64,000 nt of DNA from Guptibacillus hwajinpoensis. Its GTDB lineage: Bacteria; Bacillota; Bacilli; Bacillales; Guptibacillaceae. Under the pieces are notes generated by a model that had not been told where the DNA came from, searched no databases, and saw only the letters and a program-made list of their open reading frames with translations. Numbering within the stretch: the first letter of the stretch is position 1; each line of letters starts with the position of its first letter. Both the position numbers and the translations under genes were made by a program. Positions 15,989 through 23,620 of this stretch are shown one piece after another. The DNA is taken from NCBI RefSeq assembly GCF_029277305.1, contig NZ_CP119526.1; one strand, written 5' to 3'.

Positions 15989-16854
15989 AAAGCGCAATAG
16001 AAGAAGCAGTAAAAGCAACAGGGGATGTAACACCAATTGATAAATGTGAGGCTGTTTCAGGGGGCTCGATTAACGATACTTTCTATATCAAAACAGGTAG
16101 TCAGGAATATTTTGCAAAGTTAAATCGTTCCGCTCCAGAGGATTTTTTTGATGCAGAAGAGAAAGGTCTTCGTCTTCTTGAGCAAAATGGTATTCGCGTT
16201 CCAAAACCCTTAATCATTCTTCCACGTCGTGAACAAACTGAGATGGTATTTCTTATGGAGTGGATACCATCCGTGCCATCGAGCGGAAAGGTTGATCGAG
16301 CGCTTGGTAGCCTCGTAGCAGAAATGCATCAGAAGAAAGCAAGCTCAGTTGGATTAGCTGAATCTAATTACATTGGAGAACTACATCAATCCAATCACGA
16401 AGAAAGAGATTGGGTATCTTTCTTTCGAGATCACCGACTTGGTGCTATTCAAAAGATAGCGGTTGAGAAAGGTATTCTCTCTCAAGAACGAAACAATCAA
16501 TTAGATAAATTGAAAGATAATCTCAGCTCGTTGCTTGGACATAATCCGGATATATCGCTTCTACATGGTGATTTGTGGGGTGGAAATTGGCTTGAGAGTG
16601 AGAATGGTAAGCCTTATCTAATTGATCCGGCAGTTTATTATGGTGACAGAGAAGTTGATATCGCATTTACATACTTGTTCGGAGGGTATTCAACGGATTT
16701 CTACGCACAGTATAAAGCTGATTATCCGCTTCGAAATGGATGGAAAGAGCGAATGCCGATCTATCAGCTTTATTATCTTCTTGTTCATCTTGTCCTATTT
16801 GGGGAAAGCTATGGAAGTGCAGTGGATCGTATTCTTAAAAGATATACGACTTAA
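15985..16854 (+). CDS. Fructosamine/ribulosamine 3-kinase family protein
   Basis: This 289-residue kinase-fold protein has the nucleotide-binding start SGGSINDTFYIKT, the Lys of YFAKLNR near 45, MEWIPS in the hinge, the catalytic loop LLHGDLWGGNW (His194, Asp196) and the metal-binding YLIDPAVYYGDREVD. Bacterial members phosphorylate ribulosamines or erythrulosamines on protein amines, which makes the adduct unstable and reverses glycation. Its ATGA overlap with the phosphatase gene supports a joint deglycation role. No terminator is evident before the next gene. Confidence 0.87.
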   Translation: MKSAIEEAVKATGDVTPIDKCEAVSGGSINDTFYIKTGSQEYFAKLNRSAPEDFFDAEEKGLRLLEQNGIRVPKPLIILPRREQTEMVFLMEWIPSVPSSGKVDRALGSLVAEMHQKKASSVGLAESNYIGELHQSNHEERDWVSFFRDHRLGAIQKIAVEKGILSQERNNQLDKLKDNLSSLLGHNPDISLLHGDLWGGNWLESENGKPYLIDPAVYYGDREVDIAFTYLFGGYSTDFYAQYKADYPLRNGWKERMPIYQLYYLLVHLVLFGESYGSAVDRILKRYTT

Positions 16855-16868
16855 AATGATATAAATGC

Positions 16869-16894
16869 GTTTCATTGCCTATGATAAGGGGAAA
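16869..16894 (+). promoter_or_regulatory. Candidate sigma-B promoter of yfkI-yfkH
   Basis: GTTTCA (16869-16874), a 14-base spacer and GGGAAA (16889-16894) resemble the sigma-B consensus GTTTAA-N12-15-GGGTAT. It lies 36 bases before the yfkI-like start. The yfk genes in this position are general-stress genes in B. subtilis, which fits. Confidence 0.5.
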
Positions 16895-16929
16895 ATAGTC
16901 TCATCTTTATAAGTCGAGGAGGAAATTAA

Positions 16930-17331
16930 ATGAGTCAGTCATATCAAGGTGGTAACCAAAATAAACTGTTTAAAGCAGTTCTGATTGGTGGACTTGCAGG
17001 TGCTCTTATCTCACTACTTGATCGAGGTACAAGAGAGTCGATCAAAACGAGTTCTAAACGTGCAGGTAGTGTGTTACGTGATGTGAAGAACAACCCATCG
17101 TACTATACGGATAAATGGAAACAAACAGTAGATGAAACGAGCGTACTTATGAAAGAAGTACAAGATGACATCTCCACCTTGTCTGAGAAGTTTAACGGCC
17201 TTAAGGAAAGTTCAGTTGAAGCGTTTAATCTGGTGAAAGAAACGCAACATGATCTGAAAGAAATTGGATCAAAAGTTGTTGAAGCAGGAGACGAGTTATC
17301 TGGAAAAGATGAAGATACAATGACGCATTAA
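16930..17331 (+). CDS. yfkI: YtxH-domain general stress protein (YfkI position)
   Basis: This 133-residue protein has one N-terminal membrane segment (FKAVLIGGLAGALISLL, glycine-rich as in YtxH proteins) and a long charged, probably coiled-coil tail. Such proteins are typical of the sigma-B general stress regulon; no biochemical role is known. The ATG follows GAGGAGG. It precedes yfkH by 22 bases, the same pairing as in B. subtilis. Confidence 0.7.
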   Translation: MSQSYQGGNQNKLFKAVLIGGLAGALISLLDRGTRESIKTSSKRAGSVLRDVKNNPSYYTDKWKQTVDETSVLMKEVQDDISTLSEKFNGLKESSVEAFNLVKETQHDLKEIGSKVVEAGDELSGKDEDTMTH

Positions 17332-17353
17332 ACAAACATCAGGAGGGTAAATA

Positions 17354-18178
17354 GTGGATGCAACGTTTGGTCAATTTTCAAAACAGCTTTTCTCAAGAAT
17401 GAAAGAGCACTATGTAACGGATTTATCGGCACAGCTTGCGTATTATTTCTTGCTATCGCTCTTTCCTTTTTTAATATTCGCTATTACCCTCTTGACTCAA
17501 TTTGATTTTTCTCAGGATCAAATTCTAGATTTAATTTCACAATACGCTCCTTCGGAATCATTGGTAACAATACAGGAAAATTTAATTCTAGAAGATGGCA
17601 CACGTAAAAGCCTTCTCTCATTTGGGATTATTGCGACCATTTGGTCAGCATCAAATGCCATTAATGCCATTATTAAGTCATTGAATAGAGCTTACAACGT
17701 ACAGGAAAGCCGCCATTTCCTGGTCGCAAGGGGGCTGTCAATCCTCTTGTCATTTGCTATGATTTTTGTCATTGTGGTAGCGCTTATTTTACCCGTATTT
17801 GGCGAGACGCTTTGGCGTTTCTTCGTCACTTTCTTCGGTATTCCAGAGTCGTTTAGCTTCATGTTTGGGATAATTCGATGGTTTTTGAGTCTATCTATTA
17901 TGATCGTAGTGTTTATGTTTATATATTATTACGCTCCGAATAAGCGATTAAATTACAAAGATGTACTACTGGGGTCGGTATTTGCTTCGGTATTGTGGCA
18001 ACTTGTTTCACTTGTTTTCTCATACTACATTAATCATTTCGGTGATTACTCTGCAACATATGGAAGTTTAGGTGGAGTGATTGCGCTTATGCTCTGGTTC
18101 TATTTAACTGGACTGGTGATTATTGTAGGTGGGGAAGTGAATGCCACTTCAAACTATTTTCGTAGAAAAAGCCAATAG
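17354..18178 (+). CDS. yfkH: YihY/BrkB-family inner membrane protein (YfkH)
   Basis: This 274-residue protein has six membrane segments and the family signatures LSAQLAYYFLLSLFPFLIF near residue 25, IWSASNAINAIIKSLNRAYNV near 95, and FGDYSATYGSLGGVIALMLWFYL near 235. The family was once called ribonuclease BN in error; its function is unknown. The GTG start is preceded by AGGAGGG six bases upstream. It is the second gene of the yfkI-yfkH unit and is followed by a terminator. Confidence 0.85.
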   Translation: MDATFGQFSKQLFSRMKEHYVTDLSAQLAYYFLLSLFPFLIFAITLLTQFDFSQDQILDLISQYAPSESLVTIQENLILEDGTRKSLLSFGIIATIWSASNAINAIIKSLNRAYNVQESRHFLVARGLSILLSFAMIFVIVVALILPVFGETLWRFFVTFFGIPESFSFMFGIIRWFLSLSIMIVVFMFIYYYAPNKRLNYKDVLLGSVFASVLWQLVSLVFSYYINHFGDYSATYGSLGGVIALMLWFYLTGLVIIVGGEVNATSNYFRRKSQ

Positions 18179-18205
18179 AAAAAGCAGCCATAGGCTGCTT
18201 TTTTT
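18179..18205. terminator. Terminator between yfkH and zosA
   Basis: AAAGCAGCC/GGCTGCTTT with a short ATA loop is followed by seven T residues. It lies just past the yfkH stop and upstream of the convergent zosA stop. Confidence 0.8.
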
Positions 18206-18211
18206 GTTGCA

Positions 18212-20119
18212 TCATTTCAATAGACGTAGGCCATTTAATATAACTAGAATCGTACTCCCCTCATGTCCGATTACACCAAGAGGAAGAGTTAGAAATTGAA
18301 AGAAATTCGAAGCAATAAGGATGAGAATAATTGAAATCGAGAAAACAACATTTTGTTTAACAATAAGATTCAATCGGTTCGATATACTTACCGCTCTGGT
18401 GAGTTTCCCAAGATCGTTTTTCATTAGTACAACATCTGCAGATTCAAGTGCTACATCGGTACCTTGCCCCATCGCAATCCCAACATCTGAGACTGCTAGG
18501 GCAGGGGCATCGTTTATGCCATCTCCAATCATTCCAACTGTACCGTATTGCATTTTAAGTTCTTTTATTCTCTTCACTTTGTCTTCGGGAAGACAATTAG
18601 CGTAATAGGTTTTGATCCCGACTTCCTCTGCAATTGCTTTAGCCGTTTGTTCACTATCGCCAGTTAACATAACAGGCTCAATTCCCCGCTTTTGAAGGGC
18701 TTTAACCATAGCATTAGATTCAACTCTCACTTTATCTTTAAGTGCAATCATTCCAGCAATTCCGTTATTATCAGATGCAAGGACAATCGTTTTTCCGCTT
18801 CTTTGCAACAATTCATATTGCTCTTTGAATGTATTGAATCCATTCACGTCTCTGAAGAATTCTAATTTACCTACTCTCCATGTCGTTTCCGCTAGTTTGG
18901 CTTCAACACCCCATCCTGAATAATCCATCATTTGATCAGGCTCATACCAGTCAAGATTACCAGCGTAATTGACAATCGCTTTACCGAGAGGATGTGTTGA
19001 TTGACGTTCTATTGAAGCTATGGATTTAATGAAAAAATCTTTCTTAATATCATCCCGTGTAAAAACGTCTGTTACGACGGGGGAACCTTCAGTAAGCGTA
19101 CCGGTTTTATCCAAAGCGATCGCTTTCATTGTGCCAAGTTGCTCAAGGTGAACGCCCCCTTTGAAAAGAATACCCGTTCTTGCACCTGCAGATATAGCAG
19201 AAAGTGTCGCAGGCATAATAGAGGCAACTAAAGCACAAGGAGAAGCCACAACGAGAAAGACCATTGCGCGATATATTGTTTCATCCCATGTCCAACCTAG
19301 CGCATAATGAGGAAGTACCATAAGAAGTGCTGCGATTAATAGTACGCTTTTGACATACCATCCTTCTAGTTTCTCAATAAATAATTGAGAGGGAGCTTTC
19401 TGATCCTGGGCTTCTTGTACAAGTGCGATGATTTTTTGGAAGACAGTATCTTCACTACGTTTTGTCATTTTTACTGTTAGATGCCCTGATATATTAAGAG
19501 TCCCAGCATAAACTTCTTCATCAATTTGCTTCGTAACAGGTAGCGATTCTCCTGTAATAGCTGATTGATCAACAGAAGTTTGGCCTTTTATAATAATTCC
19601 ATCCGCCGGAACACGCTCCCCTGGACGAATTAGAAGGAGATCCCCAATTGAAAGTGTACTGGCTGAAACGGTACGTTCACTACCGTTTTCGAGTATAGTT
19701 GCCGTTTCAGGTTGAATCTCCATTAGAGACTCTAGCTCACGTTCGCTTTTATTCAATGTATAGGTTTCGAGTGCACCACTTAACGCGAAGATGAAAATCA
19801 GAATGGCACCCTCAGTCCAGTATCCAATGCTACCAGCTCCAACAGCGGCAATAATCATGAGGAGCTCAACATTCACATCCTTATCAGCAATTGAATCCAC
19901 TATGCCTTCTTTTGCTTTAGCAAAGCCCCCAACAATAAACGCAATAATATAAAGAGTCGATGCGGTAGAAGACGTGAATGATCCTTCCATAAACCATGTA
20001 AAAGCAATTAATATTCCACTTATTAATGCAGCTATCAGTTCTCCATGTCGTTTTAGTGTATTCCACCAAAAGGAAGTATGGGTGGTGTATGTGGTGGATT
20101 GAATATTTACTTGTTCCAT
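18212..20119 (-). CDS. zosA: P1B-4-type heavy-metal P-type ATPase (ZosA-like)
   Basis: This 635-residue ATPase has no N-terminal metal-binding domain. It carries the actuator TGES motif, the transmembrane metal motif SPC (VVASPCALV, not CPC) near residue 295, the phosphorylation motif DKTGTLT, TGDSE, and GDGINDAPAL, then HEGST in the last helices. SPC together with HEGS/T marks the P1B-4 group (Zn, Co, Fe). Length and motifs match B. subtilis ZosA, which is PerR-controlled. A PerR-like box lies upstream here too. The ATG at 20119 is 7 bases after AGGAGG. Confidence 0.8.
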   Translation of the reverse strand: MEQVNIQSTTYTTHTSFWWNTLKRHGELIAALISGILIAFTWFMEGSFTSSTASTLYIIAFIVGGFAKAKEGIVDSIADKDVNVELLMIIAAVGAGSIGYWTEGAILIFIFALSGALETYTLNKSERELESLMEIQPETATILENGSERTVSASTLSIGDLLLIRPGERVPADGIIIKGQTSVDQSAITGESLPVTKQIDEEVYAGTLNISGHLTVKMTKRSEDTVFQKIIALVQEAQDQKAPSQLFIEKLEGWYVKSVLLIAALLMVLPHYALGWTWDETIYRAMVFLVVASPCALVASIMPATLSAISAGARTGILFKGGVHLEQLGTMKAIALDKTGTLTEGSPVVTDVFTRDDIKKDFFIKSIASIERQSTHPLGKAIVNYAGNLDWYEPDQMMDYSGWGVEAKLAETTWRVGKLEFFRDVNGFNTFKEQYELLQRSGKTIVLASDNNGIAGMIALKDKVRVESNAMVKALQKRGIEPVMLTGDSEQTAKAIAEEVGIKTYYANCLPEDKVKRIKELKMQYGTVGMIGDGINDAPALAVSDVGIAMGQGTDVALESADVVLMKNDLGKLTRAVSISNRLNLIVKQNVVFSISIILILIASNFFQFLTLPLGVIGHEGSTILVILNGLRLLK

Positions 20120-20184
20120 TATCATTCCTCCTTTTCTAATTGAGAAAGAGAGTCATCCTCAATTATCCTTTTGAAAGTTATATA

Positions 20185-20210
20185 GCTGTGATTCAAAATA
20201 GAATCACAGC
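20185..20210. promoter_or_regulatory. Perfect inverted repeat in the zosA leader
   Basis: GCTGTGATTC-AAAATA-GAATCACAGC is a perfect 10-bp inverted repeat, 66 bases upstream of the zosA start and downstream of the PerR-like box. There is no T run, so it is not a terminator. It may be an operator or a messenger-stabilising stem. Confidence 0.45.
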
Positions 20211-20268
20211 ATAGAAAGTCCTACATAAAGTGATTAAATACGAGTAGATGAGAACGCTTTTCACTAAA

Positions 20269-20283
20269 TTAGAATAATTATTA
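20269..20283. promoter_or_regulatory. Candidate PerR box upstream of zosA
   Basis: TTAGAATAATTATTA matches 12 of the 14 fixed positions of the PerR consensus TTATAATNATTATAA. It overlaps a minus-strand TATAAT at 20280-20285. Both suit peroxide-responsive control of zosA; the divergent gene at 20425 could also be affected. Confidence 0.55.
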
Positions 20284-20424
20284 TATTTTAATGATTTCAT
20301 TCTATCACATAATATTCACAGTGACTATACAAAAGAAAACAAATGTGTGTGTAGATTTGATGTTTAATAATAGGAAAAATGCGGGAATGAAATTAATAAC
20401 AAAGTAATTATGAGGAGGGCAACA

Positions 20425-21222
20425 ATGCTATTAAAAGAAAAGCTAGAGCAGTTCAAACATGTACATGTTCAAAAACCAGATAAAGTTTTTACCCTATACT
20501 TAAATACTGACCGTCGTGATGCTGATCGACAAAATGGTGAGTGGAAAATTCAGTTGAAGAACGGATTCCGTAATTTTGAAGACTATATAAAACAGAGTGG
20601 GAACAAGCAAGAACTTGCAAATTTCGAGAAAGTAAAAGAGAAGGTACAGGATGAATTAGATCGAATCGAAAATGATTTAAATCGTGGTTTAGTCATTATT
20701 GCTTCTTCAGACGATCAAATTTGGTTTGTAGAACGGACACAGGTGCCGGTGGAAACCAATCTATACTGGGAAGAAGAGGCTCAACTTGATCAACTAAATG
20801 AACTAGAAGAAAAGTATCCTAATACAGGGATTATCCTTGTTCATTATGATTATGTACGTATTCTTGAAACGGAGCTAGGTTTCCTTACAAAAAGTGAAGA
20901 ATATGCATGGGATCCTGACGAAGATAACTGGAGGAAATACGAAGGAACGACTGGAAACGAAAACATTTCCGGTAACGGTAGTACTGCTCAGCGTGAACTT
21001 TACGAAGATCGCATTAAAGCAAATCGAGAAAGATGGTATAAGTCCATGGCTGCTAAACTCGATAAGAAAGCTAAGACTCGTCAGTGGGAAAAAATTTACG
21101 TAGCTGGTGAAAAAGAAGAAGCTAGTGAATTGAATGAACTAATGAATAAAGAAGGAATCGTTGTCGGCAAGAACTATGCTGATAAACGTGATGATGAAGT
21201 TATTACATCACTTGTATCCTAA
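20425..21222 (+). CDS. VLRF1/baeRF-type aeRF1-like protein
   Basis: This 265-residue soluble protein opens with FTLYLNTDRRDADRQNGEWKIQLKNGF, the stretch seen in bacterial homologues of archaeal/eukaryotic release factor 1 (VLRF1 and related baeRF families). A central domain (GLVIIASSDDQIWFVERTQVPVE) and a C-terminal Lys-rich part follow. These are proposed ribosome rescue or quality-control factors, but the assignment is from memory of the family pattern and the catalytic GGQ-type loop is not obvious. The ATG at 20425 follows GAGGAGGG; a strong terminator follows. Confidence 0.6.
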   Translation: MLLKEKLEQFKHVHVQKPDKVFTLYLNTDRRDADRQNGEWKIQLKNGFRNFEDYIKQSGNKQELANFEKVKEKVQDELDRIENDLNRGLVIIASSDDQIWFVERTQVPVETNLYWEEEAQLDQLNELEEKYPNTGIILVHYDYVRILETELGFLTKSEEYAWDPDEDNWRKYEGTTGNENISGNGSTAQRELYEDRIKANRERWYKSMAAKLDKKAKTRQWEKIYVAGEKEEASELNELMNKEGIVVGKNYADKRDDEVITSLVS

Positions 21223-21224
21223 TG

Positions 21225-21250
21225 AAAAAGCACCCAATTGGGTGCTTTTC
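21225..21250. terminator. Bidirectional terminator
   Basis: A perfect stem AAAAGCACCC/GGGTGCTTTT with an AATT centre and flanking A and T runs lies between two convergent genes. Confidence 0.85.
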
Positions 21251-21261
21251 TTATGAATGTC

Positions 21262-22428
21262 CTATTGCTTAACGGCTTGAATTGTAAATATTTTAGGAAT
21301 GCCTCGATCATGGAGTTTACTATTTGGTTCCTCCACTACTTGTTTAATCATCAAATTTTCATTCGCTATGCCTGTTATAACCTCACCAAGCGTCCATTTT
21401 CTTTGAAGAACATTATTCTCTTCTGTATGATTCTCAAGATGCTTCTCATAAGCAACTCCTCTTTGAAGAATAGAAGGATCAAAGTAGTTCCCATCCACTT
21501 TATGTTTCTTTCCTTTAGAAGTAATAAGCTTCGTTGATATCGGATGGAAGTCTTGTACAATAAACGCACCACCTGGTGTTAATAGACGTTGAACAACTTC
21601 AAAAAGTGGTTGAAGATCTAAAAAATAGTGCAGAATTCCAAGTTCCATCACAACAATGTCGTAGGATTCATCGTGTTTTTCATCGAGTTTAAGAATATCA
21701 GATACATAGTAAGACAAATCGACGTTGCATTGTTCGGCTATTTCTTTAGCATAACGTTCATTCTCAAATGAGAAATCAATTACAGTAGCTTTAGCTCCAA
21801 GCAAACTCATAGCAGTTGCTTTCATGCCGTGTGACCCCATTAAATTAGCTACCTTTATCCCTTCTAATTGAGGAAGAAAAGGCATGAGTGATTTAAGGCG
21901 TGCCAAAGGATTCGTTTTTAATTTAGTTGCTGCCTCTTTAGGGGTACCAAATCGGTTAAGGAGCGCTTCATATGTATGTTGATTCCACGATTTCTCGTTT
22001 TGTTCTGTCACTTTATTCTGCATCTTACTAAGGTGACTAGTTACGAGGGATACCCACTCCGGGAGCTTCTGATAATAGTAAAGGGAAAGACAAGGAACAG
22101 TATGATCTTGAAATGGAACTTCAACTAAATAAGGATTCGTACGAATAACTGTATTGTAGGTGCATTCTACTATTACCTGCTGCTTATTTATTTCATAGGA
22201 AGCAACAGATTTGTCGACTGAATGCTCAGGTATTGCTTGACCAAACATCTTGTTGAATTCATCAATAACATACTCAAACCCATCCCATTGAATAGAAATC
22301 GATATCGTATCGGGAGTAGGGCTCACACCTTGAAGCCAGAGAGCTGTTTCATTTATGAAGAAATAAGGAATGTTATAGTTGTTAAGGGATGTTGTTACTT
22401 TTAATAAGACGTTTTGCTGATCTGGCAT
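21262..22428 (-). CDS. Class I SAM-dependent methyltransferase with an N-terminal nucleotidyltransferase-like domain
   Basis: The 388-residue protein has two parts. Residues 1-140 (NYNIPYFFINETALWLQGVSP, TISISIQWDGFEYVIDEFN) look like a nucleotidyltransferase-fold sensor or degenerate enzyme domain. Residues 180-385 form a Rossmann methyltransferase (VANLMGSHGMKATAMSLLGA for motif I, VIDFS, YDIVVMELGILHYFLD, LTPGGAFIVQDFHP). The substrate is unknown. GAGGTGG precedes the ATG. The gene is monocistronic, between a convergent gene and a divergent VanZ gene. Confidence 0.7.
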   Translation of the reverse strand: MPDQQNVLLKVTTSLNNYNIPYFFINETALWLQGVSPTPDTISISIQWDGFEYVIDEFNKMFGQAIPEHSVDKSVASYEINKQQVIVECTYNTVIRTNPYLVEVPFQDHTVPCLSLYYYQKLPEWVSLVTSHLSKMQNKVTEQNEKSWNQHTYEALLNRFGTPKEAATKLKTNPLARLKSLMPFLPQLEGIKVANLMGSHGMKATAMSLLGAKATVIDFSFENERYAKEIAEQCNVDLSYYVSDILKLDEKHDESYDIVVMELGILHYFLDLQPLFEVVQRLLTPGGAFIVQDFHPISTKLITSKGKKHKVDGNYFDPSILQRGVAYEKHLENHTEENNVLQRKWTLGEVITGIANENLMIKQVVEEPNSKLHDRGIPKIFTIQAVKQ

Positions 22429-22530
22429 TTTTCCACCTCAAATTTATTACATGAACATATTTTGTATAGAATACTATAGCATATAGACAGGCCATAAAGC
22501 ATCCGAATGATAGGGAGAGAGACATGTACT

Positions 22531-22992
22531 ATGCAGACTCAAAATGAAAGTGGTCCAACACAGAAGTTGATAAAAAAGGGTGGTACATTAGTTTTATGTA
22601 TCTACTTACTGGCTCTTTTTTATGCTACTTTGTTTATTTATAATTACTATCCGTATGGTAAATCCGTGAACCTTGTCCTGTTTGATAGTATTAAACTGAT
22701 GTGGGAGAGCGGTAGTTACTGGTTAATATTAAAGAACATTATCGGTAACATTCTATTGTTTATGCCTCTTGGTTTTCTTATACCGCTCGTTAGTAAGAAA
22801 GGAAATTCTGGATTACTTATTGCTATAATCGGTTTTGCAACAAGTACTGTGATTGAGTTGCTACAATACTTCGTTGCTCAAAGGATCTTTGATATTGATG
22901 ACATTCTGTTGAATGCTATAGGGGCTGTAGTAGGGTATGTGGTATTCAGACTGTTTCGTAGTCTATACAGAAAAATAAAAAAGGCCAAATAA
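22531..22992 (+). CDS. VanZ-family membrane protein
   Basis: This protein of about 153 residues has four membrane segments and the family signatures NLVLFDSIK, NIIGNILLFMPLGFLIPL and IELLQYFVAQRIFDIDDILLNAIGAVVGY. VanZ relatives are linked to glycopeptide tolerance in some hosts, but most have no known role. GGGAGAGA lies 10 bases before the ATG at 22531; the ATG at 22507 lacks such a site. Confidence 0.85.
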   Translation: MQTQNESGPTQKLIKKGGTLVLCIYLLALFYATLFIYNYYPYGKSVNLVLFDSIKLMWESGSYWLILKNIIGNILLFMPLGFLIPLVSKKGNSGLLIAIIGFATSTVIELLQYFVAQRIFDIDDILLNAIGAVVGYVVFRLFRSLYRKIKKAK

Positions 22993-23018
22993 AGAGGCAG
23001 CCAAATGCTGCCTCTTTT
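22991..23018. terminator. Bidirectional terminator
   Basis: AAGAGGCAGC/GCTGCCTCTT with a five-base loop and a T run lies between the VanZ gene and the convergent thioredoxin-like gene. Confidence 0.85.
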
Positions 23019-23020
23019 GA

Positions 23021-23479
23021 TTAGTCTTCCTTTTTTGCTTTATCAAGAAGCTTTGTAATGCGTTTTGTAAGCATCTTACGTCCTTCTCCACCTGCTTGGA
23101 AGTGGCGAAGCTTACCTTCTGAATCAAATACATAGTATGCTGGTACATATTGATTGTCGAATGCGTCAGTAAGCTTGTGATCGCTGTCTACGAAGATTGG
23201 TTGGCTGATATCGTGTTGATCGGCTACTTCTTTAATTTCATCTAAATCAAGATCTTTTTCAGAACGTGGCATATGAACGGCTATAACGTTCATGTCTTCG
23301 CTATACTCATCACGAAATTCATTTATCATTGGCATAGCTTCTTTACATAGACCACAGCTAATAGACCAAAAGTGAACGAGTGTAAGTGGTTTATTTCCAA
23401 CTAAATCGCTTTTTGATACTTCTCCGTTAAACCAGGCTTTTGCGCCTTCGAATTCAGGCATTTCTTCACGTAGTTTCAT
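23021..23479 (-). CDS. TlpA/thioredoxin-like cytosolic redox protein
   Basis: This 152-residue thioredoxin-fold protein has a CGLC active site (Cys42, Cys45) in FWSISCGLCKEAMP and the cis-Pro region QYVPAYYVFD. No signal peptide or membrane anchor is present, so it should be cytosolic, unlike ResA or TlpA. A sigma-A promoter (TTGACT, 16 bases, TATAAT) and a PerR/Fur-like box between that promoter and the start suggest peroxide- or iron-responsive expression. Confidence 0.78.
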   Translation of the reverse strand: MKLREEMPEFEGAKAWFNGEVSKSDLVGNKPLTLVHFWSISCGLCKEAMPMINEFRDEYSEDMNVIAVHMPRSEKDLDLDEIKEVADQHDISQPIFVDSDHKLTDAFDNQYVPAYYVFDSEGKLRHFQAGGEGRKMLTKRITKLLDKAKKED

Positions 23480-23508
23480 CCTGTATCGACTCCTTTATTG
23501 TGGGCTAT

Positions 23509-23523
23509 TTATAATCATTATCA
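23509..23523. promoter_or_regulatory. PerR/Fur-like box upstream of the thioredoxin-like gene
   Basis: TTATAATCATTATCA matches 13 of 14 fixed positions of the PerR consensus TTATAATNATTATAA. Read on the minus strand with its flank it also matches 16 of 19 positions of the classical Fur box. It lies downstream of the -10 and 30 bases before the start codon, a repressing position. Confidence 0.6.
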
Positions 23524-23539
23524 ATTAATCACAATTATT

Positions 23540-23567
23540 ATTATAGTACATTTCATTCATAAGTCAA
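23540..23567 (-). promoter_or_regulatory. Sigma-A-type promoter of the thioredoxin-like gene
   Basis: On the minus strand TTGACT (23567-23562) and a perfect TATAAT (23545-23540) are separated by 16 bases. Confidence 0.65.
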
Positions 23568-23620
23568 TGAAAAGGGTTTTCTAATTATAGTATTAAAATG
23601 GCTAATAAAATGTTTCTTAC

